From an uncultured Collinsella sp. (GTDB lineage Bacteria; Actinomycetota; Coriobacteriia; Coriobacteriales; Coriobacteriaceae), in NCBI GenBank assembly GCA_959599095.1, contig CAUGGC010000007.1, positions 10,090 through 74,089 on the forward strand: a stretch of 64,000 nucleotides of DNA, given 5' to 3'. Shown here piece after piece: positions 58,769 to 64,000 of this stretch; position 1 is the stretch's first letter; every line of letters begins with the position of its first letter. The notes beneath the pieces were generated by a model. That model ran no database searches and was not told the DNA's origin. It saw nothing but the letters and a program-made list of their open reading frames with translations. A program made the translations under genes and the position numbers.

Positions 58769-60472
58769 ATGAGCAATCCCTTGAACCGCGCTTCGATGCG
58801 CGGGCAACTCACGCTGCGCGGCGTCGTCATCGGCGTCCTTGGCTGCGTGATCATCACGGCAAGCTCGGCCTACACCGCCCTCAAGATGGGCGCACTCCCC
58901 TGGCCGATCGTCTTCGCTGCCGTCATCTCGCTGTTCTTCCTTAAGCTCATGGGCAACGCCAGCCTCAACGAGGCAAACGTCACCCACACCATCATGTCCG
59001 CAGGCGCCATGGTCGCCGGCGGCCTGGCGTTTACCATCCCGGGCGCCTGGATGCTGGGCTATGCCGACCAGATCAGCTGGCTCGACATGTTTATCGTGGC
59101 ACTCGCCGGCACCATCCTGGGCCTGCTGGCCACCGCGCTCATCCACCGTCACTTTATCGTGGATGCCGAGTTGGAGTTCCCCACCGGCAACGCCGCAGCT
59201 CAGACCCTGCGCGCCACCGAGGCCGGCGGCAAGACCGGCAAGCAGCTCTTTGGTTCCATGGCCATCGCCGGCATCTATAGCGTGCTGCGCGACGCCCTGG
59301 GCGTGGTGCCCAGCATGCTGTGCACACTCAACATCCCCGGCGTGACCTTTGGCATCTACAACTCGCCCATGCTGCTCTCCGTCGGCTTCCTCGTGGGCTT
59401 CGCCCCGGTCGCCTTCTGGTTTGCCGGCGCCCTGCTGGGCAACTTTGGCATCATCGTGGGCGGCACCGCTGCCGATCTGTTCGACGTTGTGACTGCGCAG
59501 GGCATCGTCAAGTCCCTGGGCATGGGCCTCATGATGGGCTTTGGCGTCGCCGTCGTCCTCAAGGACATCCTGCCGCAGGTCGCCGGTATCGTCCGCGGTC
59601 TTGCCGCCGACAGCTCCACCGACACCGACGAGCAGTCGCTCATCTCGGGCTCCCTTAAGCTCGACGCCGGCATCATCGGCCTAGGCGCTGCCGCCATCGC
59701 CGTGGTCATCGCCATCGTGCTTGACCTTGGCCCCGTTCCGGCCGTCATCGTCACGCTGTTCACCTTTGTCACCACCATCATGAGCGCACAGAGCTGCGGC
59801 CAGACGGGCATCGACCCCATGGAAATCTTTGGCCTCATCGTTATGCTCATCGTGGCTGCCTTCGCACAGATCGCTCAGGTCAAGCTGTTCTTTATCGCCG
59901 GCATCGTAGCCGTGGCGTGCGGCCTTGCGGGCGACGTCATGAACGACTTTAAGGCCGGTGCCGTGCTGGGCACCAACCCGCGCGCACAGTGGATCGGCCA
60001 GGCCATCGGCGGCATCGTGGGCGCCTTGGTCGCCGCCGCCGTCATGGTCGCGCTCGTCACCGCCTATGGTCCGGACGCCTTTGGTCCCGACAAGAGCTTC
60101 GTTGCCGCGCAGGCAAGTGTGGTCGCCACCATGGTCTCGGGTATCCCGAGCGTGCCGTGGTTCGTTGGCGGCTTTATCGCCGGCATCGTCATGTACTGGC
60201 TCGGCATTCCGGCCATGATGATCGGCCTAGGCGTGTACCTGCCGTTCTACATGTCGCTCACGGCCTTCTTGGGCTCCTGCGTCAAGCTCGCCTACGACAA
60301 GTGGTCCGCCCACCGCGACGCCACCGCTGGTCTTTCCGACGAGGAGAGGGCTGCCAAGGACGCCGCCTTCCAGGAACAGGGTCTGGTCGTTGCCAGCGGC
60401 CTGCTCGGTGGCGAGTCCATCGTCGGCGTTATCCTGGCGTTTGTCTCTGTTGGCTTGAGCCTACTGGGCTAA
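58769..60472 (+). CDS. OPT-family oligopeptide transporter
   Basis: A 567-aa membrane protein of the OPT/YSL superfamily, which move peptides or metal chelates with protons. About 14 helices. The family N-terminus reads RGQLTLRGVVIGVLGCVIIT and continues SSAYTALKMGALPWPIVF. ELEFPTGNAAAQTLRATEAGG is the characteristic loop. The ATG follows AAAGGAG; a longer upstream frame reads through the GC-rich leader. TATACT at 58653-58658 is a probable -10, giving a ~105-nt leader that can form several GC hairpins. Substrate unknown. Confidence 0.9.
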   Translation: MSNPLNRASMRGQLTLRGVVIGVLGCVIITASSAYTALKMGALPWPIVFAAVISLFFLKLMGNASLNEANVTHTIMSAGAMVAGGLAFTIPGAWMLGYADQISWLDMFIVALAGTILGLLATALIHRHFIVDAELEFPTGNAAAQTLRATEAGGKTGKQLFGSMAIAGIYSVLRDALGVVPSMLCTLNIPGVTFGIYNSPMLLSVGFLVGFAPVAFWFAGALLGNFGIIVGGTAADLFDVVTAQGIVKSLGMGLMMGFGVAVVLKDILPQVAGIVRGLAADSSTDTDEQSLISGSLKLDAGIIGLGAAAIAVVIAIVLDLGPVPAVIVTLFTFVTTIMSAQSCGQTGIDPMEIFGLIVMLIVAAFAQIAQVKLFFIAGIVAVACGLAGDVMNDFKAGAVLGTNPRAQWIGQAIGGIVGALVAAAVMVALVTAYGPDAFGPDKSFVAAQASVVATMVSGIPSVPWFVGGFIAGIVMYWLGIPAMMIGLGVYLPFYMSLTAFLGSCVKLAYDKWSAHRDATAGLSDEERAAKDAAFQEQGLVVASGLLGGESIVGVILAFVSVGLSLLG

Positions 60473-60513
60473 GTCGAGCGGCTGTTCGCTCGCAGCCATA
60501 TTGTCTACGGCTT

Positions 60514-60553
60514 GCCCGGTCGGTAGCTTTTGCGGCTGCCGACCGGGCTTTTT
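60514..60553 (+). terminator. OPT transporter terminator
   Basis: A 14-bp stem GCCCGGTCGGTAGC / GCTGCCGACCGGGC (one mismatch) and TTTTT, 41 nt after the stop. Confidence 0.9.
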
Positions 60554-60563
60554 GATATCGAAA

Positions 60564-60606
60564 CAAAGAAAGGCCGGCGCGCTGCATATGACAGCGCGCC
60601 GGCCTT
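60564..60606 (-). terminator. Terminator of the surface-protein gene
   Basis: A perfect 13-bp stem GGCCGGCGCGCTG / CAGCGCGCCGGCC with a 7-nt loop, then TTTCTTTG on the minus strand, about 70 nt after the stop. Confidence 0.85.
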
Positions 60607-60672
60607 ATCGTTTGGCTATCGAGACGGTCCCGCTATGAATTGGAATTCGCTGCAGAGCCGACGTCCGAATCA

Positions 60673-63600
60673 CTACATGTGCTTGCGACGACGATCACCC
60701 AGCGTCACGCCCGCGGCAACGAGCGTAATGCCGCCGATGACGAAGACCTCACCTGCAAGCGCGGAGGTATCACCAGTCTGGGCAAGTGCACCGTCCGTGG
60801 CCTTCTTCTTGGCGACAGGAGCCTTTGCAGCAGCCTGCGCAACCTGAGGCTTGGCCTGCGGCTCAGCCTTGGGATGATACTTGTCGTACTCGGCCTGTGC
60901 GGCAGCCAGGGCATCCTTAGCATCGTTAAGCTCGGCAAGCGCGGCGGCATAGGCGTCGTTGGCATCGGACAGTTTGGCATCGGCATCGCTCAGAGCAGCC
61001 TTGAGACCAGCAGCGGCATCGACGGCGGCCTTATAGCGAGCGTAGGCAGCGTTAAGCTTGACCAGCTTCTCGTTACCCGTCGTGCCCGCGGCAAGAGAGG
61101 CCTTGTGGTCGACAGCCTCAAGATCGGCCTTGAGTGCCTCATCGCTGGCAAGCTCGGCCTTGGCCTTGACGATCTCGAAGTTCGCATCGACGACGGCTTC
61201 GTTGGCGGCCTCGAGCTGCTTCTGGGCATCGGCGACACTGGCCACGGCAGCGTCATAGGCGGCCTTGGCGTCGTCGACCGCCTTCTGGGCGCCGGCGAAG
61301 CGCTCGAAGGCCTTGTTTGCGCCGGCCAGCTCTCCCTCGGCGGCCTTGACCTTCTCCTGTGCGTCGGACAGGGTCTGCGTCTTGGCGGCAACTGCCTGCT
61401 TGGCGCCCGAAAGAGCGGTCGCGGCGTGCACATCTGCGGCCTGAGCCTTGTCAACGCCAGCCTGGGCAGTGTCGTCGGCCTTCTTGGCATCGTTAAGCGT
61501 GCCCTGCTTGTTCGCAAGATCCGTCTTGGCGGCATCGCACTTGGCGGCAAGGTCCTTGACCGAAGCGGTAGCGTTGTCATACGCCTCGTTGGCCTGATCG
61601 GACTTTACCTTGGCGGCGTCGCGGGCGCTGCGAGCCTTCGCCTTGTGAGCAGCGGCCTCGGCTGCCTTCGTCTTGCTGTCAGCAAGCGTGGCGTTTGCCT
61701 TATCGAGAGCTGCCTGGGCAGTAGTGGCCTCGCCCTTGGCGGCGTCGAGCTTGGTCTGGGGCGTCTTGACGTCGACACCCTTGAGTTTGGCTTCGGCGGC
61801 GTCGTATGCCGTCTTCGCGGCGGCGGTGCTGGATTTAGCCTTCTCGTACTCGCCCTTGGCGGTGTTCATGTTCACATCGGCTGCGGTGAAAGCGTCCTGG
61901 GCGGCATCCTGCCCGTTTACAGCTGCGAAGTAAGCTTCCCTTGTAGTTCCAAAGTTCTTCTGCGCCTCGGCAAGCTTGCCCTGGAGCTCCTTGAGCTGCG
62001 CCTTCTGCGCCTGCGTGCCGCCTGCGTTGTAGGCGGAATCGATGTAGTCGTTGACGAGCTTCTTGAACTCGGAAACAGTGAAATCAGCCTGAGTGTCATC
62101 ATCGCTGTAATCGAAGATGGTTACCTCGGAATCGGTGTTCTTACCGCTACCGGTCGCGATGCCGATAGCTTCCGTAGCGGAATCGACGATGTTGAGATAG
62201 TGCCCGCACTCTTGGTAGATGCTGTTGTAGTTCTGATAGATGTAATAGGACTCATATCGGTATTTGCCGAGTTCGTCGCCATACTGCTCTACATACTTGT
62301 CGAAAATCTTCTTTTCCTGAGTATAGAGACCGGTATATGGCCAACCGAGAGTATCCTCAGTCTCACCGCCGGTATATGCGCCGCCTCCGCCAGCAAGATT
62401 TTCGCCGTTGTCGAAGTAACAGTTCGAGTGTCCCCAGATGTTCGATGAATATGATGCATTAAGGGCGGCTGCCACAGTCATGCGGAGGCTGACGCTGAGC
62501 GCCGACTGACCGTTCGCCTTGCGGAGGTTGTTCTGGGTGTCGAGATAGGTCAGGGCGTTACGCATCTGCTCCAAGGAAAGCGGATTGGTGTCGCGAGACA
62601 TGTCCTGATCGACGTAATTGTCATACCATTCGGCCTTGTCATCAGCGCCGGTCAACATCGATACGGCATCCTGGGCGTTCTTTTTCTGCGTGACTGTGAA
62701 CTGGCTGCCGCCGATGATGTAATTCATGAAGCCGAACATACCCTGACTGATGACATTCTGGTCTACGGTCATGTTCGACTTGAGGTCAGCAATCTGCTGC
62801 TCAAGAGCCTCAACCTGGACATTAGCAGCGTCATAAGCCTTTTCCGCGGCGTTCGAAGCAGCGCAGGCTGCCTCCCACTCGCTGCGCTTCTGCTTGCGAA
62901 CTTCGACAAGCTTATCGTACGCGGTCTTCTTGTCGGCCTCGGTCTGCTGGGCCTGCTCGTATGCCGTCTTCGCGGCGTCACGCTTACTGGCCGCGTCCTT
63001 GTACTCCTTGTTTGCCGCATCGTATGCAGACTGGGCAGATGCCACAGCAGCGTTGGCGGCGTTGGCCTTCTCCTGCGCGGCAACGACGGCAGCCTGGGCG
63101 GCCTGCAGATTTGTCTGTGCGGTGGCGTCGGCATCCGTCGCGGCATTGAGCTCCCTCTGCGCGGTCTTGAGCTCACCAGCAGCAGCGTTCTTGGCGGCCT
63201 CAAGCGCACTCAGGTCAACACCCGTACCCGAGACGGCAGCATCGAGCGCGGCCTGCGCCTGGTTGAACTTCTGCTGGGCGTTATCGCGCGCGGTGGTTGC
63301 GGCTGCGAGAGCAGCGGCAGTCTCCTGCTTCTTGGCCTGGGCAGTCGTCAAAGCTGCCTCGGTATTCTGCTTTTCCTGCTGGGCGCTGGCCTCGGCAGCC
63401 TTGGCCTGGTCCAGATTGTCCTGTGCAGTAGTAACGGCCTTATTGGCGTCATCGAGCTTTGCCTGCGCGTCCTCGACGGCCTTCTTGGCGGCCTCGTACT
63501 CGTCCATACCCATGGCCTCGAGCTTGGCCTGGGCATCATCGAGGGCCTTCTTGGCCTCATCCTGCTTTGCCTTGGCGTCCTTGAGCGCCTGGGTCTTATC

Positions 63601-64000
63601 CTCGACACTCTTGTTGGCCTGTTCGAGCTGATCGTTCAGGTCGCCCAGCTTCTTCTGCTGCTGCTCGGTCTTTTCGACGGCTGCCTTAAGCTCGTCGATC
63701 TTCTCCTGAAGCGCGGCTACCTCGGCCTCGTTCTGCTCGGCGGCGTTATCGGTCACGGCCTGCGAGGCCTGATTCTTTTGCTGCTGCGCCTGCTTTTGAG
63801 ACTGGCCCGCCGCGTCGGCCTTCTTCTGGGCGGCATCGTAGGCGGCCTGAGCGTCCTTGAGCTGCTTTGCCGACTCCTCGGCCAGCTGGGCAGCTGTCTT
63901 TGCGACCGCTTGGTTACCGGCGACAACGGTGTTCTCTACAGAACTACCCATTACAGTCTGAAGTGGGCCACCGATAAATTTCGATGGCGAGCATTCGGCG
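60673..64000 (-). CDS. Large coiled-coil surface protein with CAP domain and LAxTG sorting signal (N-terminus outside window)
   Basis: At least 1108 residues are visible. The frame stays open through the right edge, so the Met at 63951 need not be the start and the signal peptide lies outside. Long Ala/Lys/Glu/Asp heptad-rich coiled coils flank a globular CAP/SCP-like domain (~460-610 from that Met) with NGQSALSVSLRMTVAAALNA, GHSNCYFDNGENLAGG and ECGHYLNIVDS. The C-terminus has a Lys/Pro/Ala wall-spanning stretch, the motif LAQTGD, a membrane helix and RRRK: a sortase substrate, probably class E. Likely displayed on the cell wall; target unknown. Confidence 0.85.
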   Translation of the reverse strand, partial: AECSPSKFIGGPLQTVMGSSVENTVVAGNQAVAKTAAQLAEESAKQLKDAQAAYDAAQKKADAAGQSQKQAQQQKNQASQAVTDNAAEQNEAEVAALQEKIDELKAAVEKTEQQQKKLGDLNDQLEQANKSVEDKTQALKDAKAKQDEAKKALDDAQAKLEAMGMDEYEAAKKAVEDAQAKLDDANKAVTTAQDNLDQAKAAEASAQQEKQNTEAALTTAQAKKQETAAALAAATTARDNAQQKFNQAQAALDAAVSGTGVDLSALEAAKNAAAGELKTAQRELNAATDADATAQTNLQAAQAAVVAAQEKANAANAAVASAQSAYDAANKEYKDAASKRDAAKTAYEQAQQTEADKKTAYDKLVEVRKQKRSEWEAACAASNAAEKAYDAANVQVEALEQQIADLKSNMTVDQNVISQGMFGFMNYIIGGSQFTVTQKKNAQDAVSMLTGADDKAEWYDNYVDQDMSRDTNPLSLEQMRNALTYLDTQNNLRKANGQSALSVSLRMTVAAALNASYSSNIWGHSNCYFDNGENLAGGGGAYTGGETEDTLGWPYTGLYTQEKKIFDKYVEQYGDELGKYRYESYYIYQNYNSIYQECGHYLNIVDSATEAIGIATGSGKNTDSEVTIFDYSDDDTQADFTVSEFKKLVNDYIDSAYNAGGTQAQKAQLKELQGKLAEAQKNFGTTREAYFAAVNGQDAAQDAFTAADVNMNTAKGEYEKAKSSTAAAKTAYDAAEAKLKGVDVKTPQTKLDAAKGEATTAQAALDKANATLADSKTKAAEAAAHKAKARSARDAAKVKSDQANEAYDNATASVKDLAAKCDAAKTDLANKQGTLNDAKKADDTAQAGVDKAQAADVHAATALSGAKQAVAAKTQTLSDAQEKVKAAEGELAGANKAFERFAGAQKAVDDAKAAYDAAVASVADAQKQLEAANEAVVDANFEIVKAKAELASDEALKADLEAVDHKASLAAGTTGNEKLVKLNAAYARYKAAVDAAAGLKAALSDADAKLSDANDAYAAALAELNDAKDALAAAQAEYDKYHPKAEPQAKPQVAQAAAKAPVAKKKATDGALAQTGDTSALAGEVFVIGGITLVAAGVTLGDRRRKHM

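Overview
The window reads as a chromosomal segment of a high-GC anaerobic actinobacterium of the class Coriobacteriia, most like Collinsella. This is inferred from gene content and codon use; no 16S gene is present. It is dense core genome with most genes on the minus strand. There is no prophage, CRISPR array or transposase gene. The accessory content is a HipBA-type pair, several families of short palindromic repeats, one AT-rich element with inverted termini, and a surface protein running off the right edge.

Layout. 0-2.4 kb: disA-ispD-ispF-cysS operon (c-di-AMP, MEP isoprenoids, Cys-tRNA), cysS cut by the edge. 2.5-5.2 kb (+): Mn riboswitch with mntP, then hipB-hipA behind three evenly spaced operators. 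5.3-15 kb: pepD, clpC, then a 1479-aa 2-hydroxyacyl-CoA dehydratase activase-type protein overlapping a TetR gene, with a palindromic operator upstream. 15-18 kb: DUF2798 membrane protein and ThrE exporter. 18-24.6 kb: lysS (with an extra tRNA-binding domain), greA, tatA, tRNA-Pro, veg-ispE, and murI-rph-rdgB-dtd. 25.5-30.1 kb: HAD phosphatase, murE, asnB. 30.3-31 kb: tRNA-Val followed by duplicated tRNA-flank sequence and an AT-rich inverted-repeat element. 31-36 kb: argC-J-B-D. 36-40.6 kb: FMN-riboswitch operon ribU-ecfA(fused)-ecfT plus two PNPOx-fold flavoproteins. 40.7-43.3 kb: groES-groEL between two very long hairpins. 43.4-46.8 kb: divergent amidohydrolase and M20 peptidase. 46.8-50.6 kb: DUF2752, two zinc-ribbon membrane proteins, YitT. 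50.8-53.3 kb: amaP-DUF2273-asp23 and yebC. 53.4-58.6 kb: DUF6020 membrane protein, lgt, NifU-like protein, dCMP deaminase, coaX. 58.7-60.5 kb (+): OPT transporter. 60.6-64 kb: CAP-domain coiled-coil surface protein with an LAxTG sorting signal, N-terminus outside the window.

The clearest unexplained signal is a scattered family of 33-51-bp hairpins. Each begins at, or overlaps, the stop codon of a host gene (thrE, rph, asp23, the DUF6020 gene, lgt, coaX), and its loop carries a GGGACAGG-like core. Two further hairpin families (stem AGTTGCGGTG and stem GTTACGCGG) sit in the same 3' positions. They resemble REP/REPIN elements mobilised in trans, but the stop-codon register is unusual.
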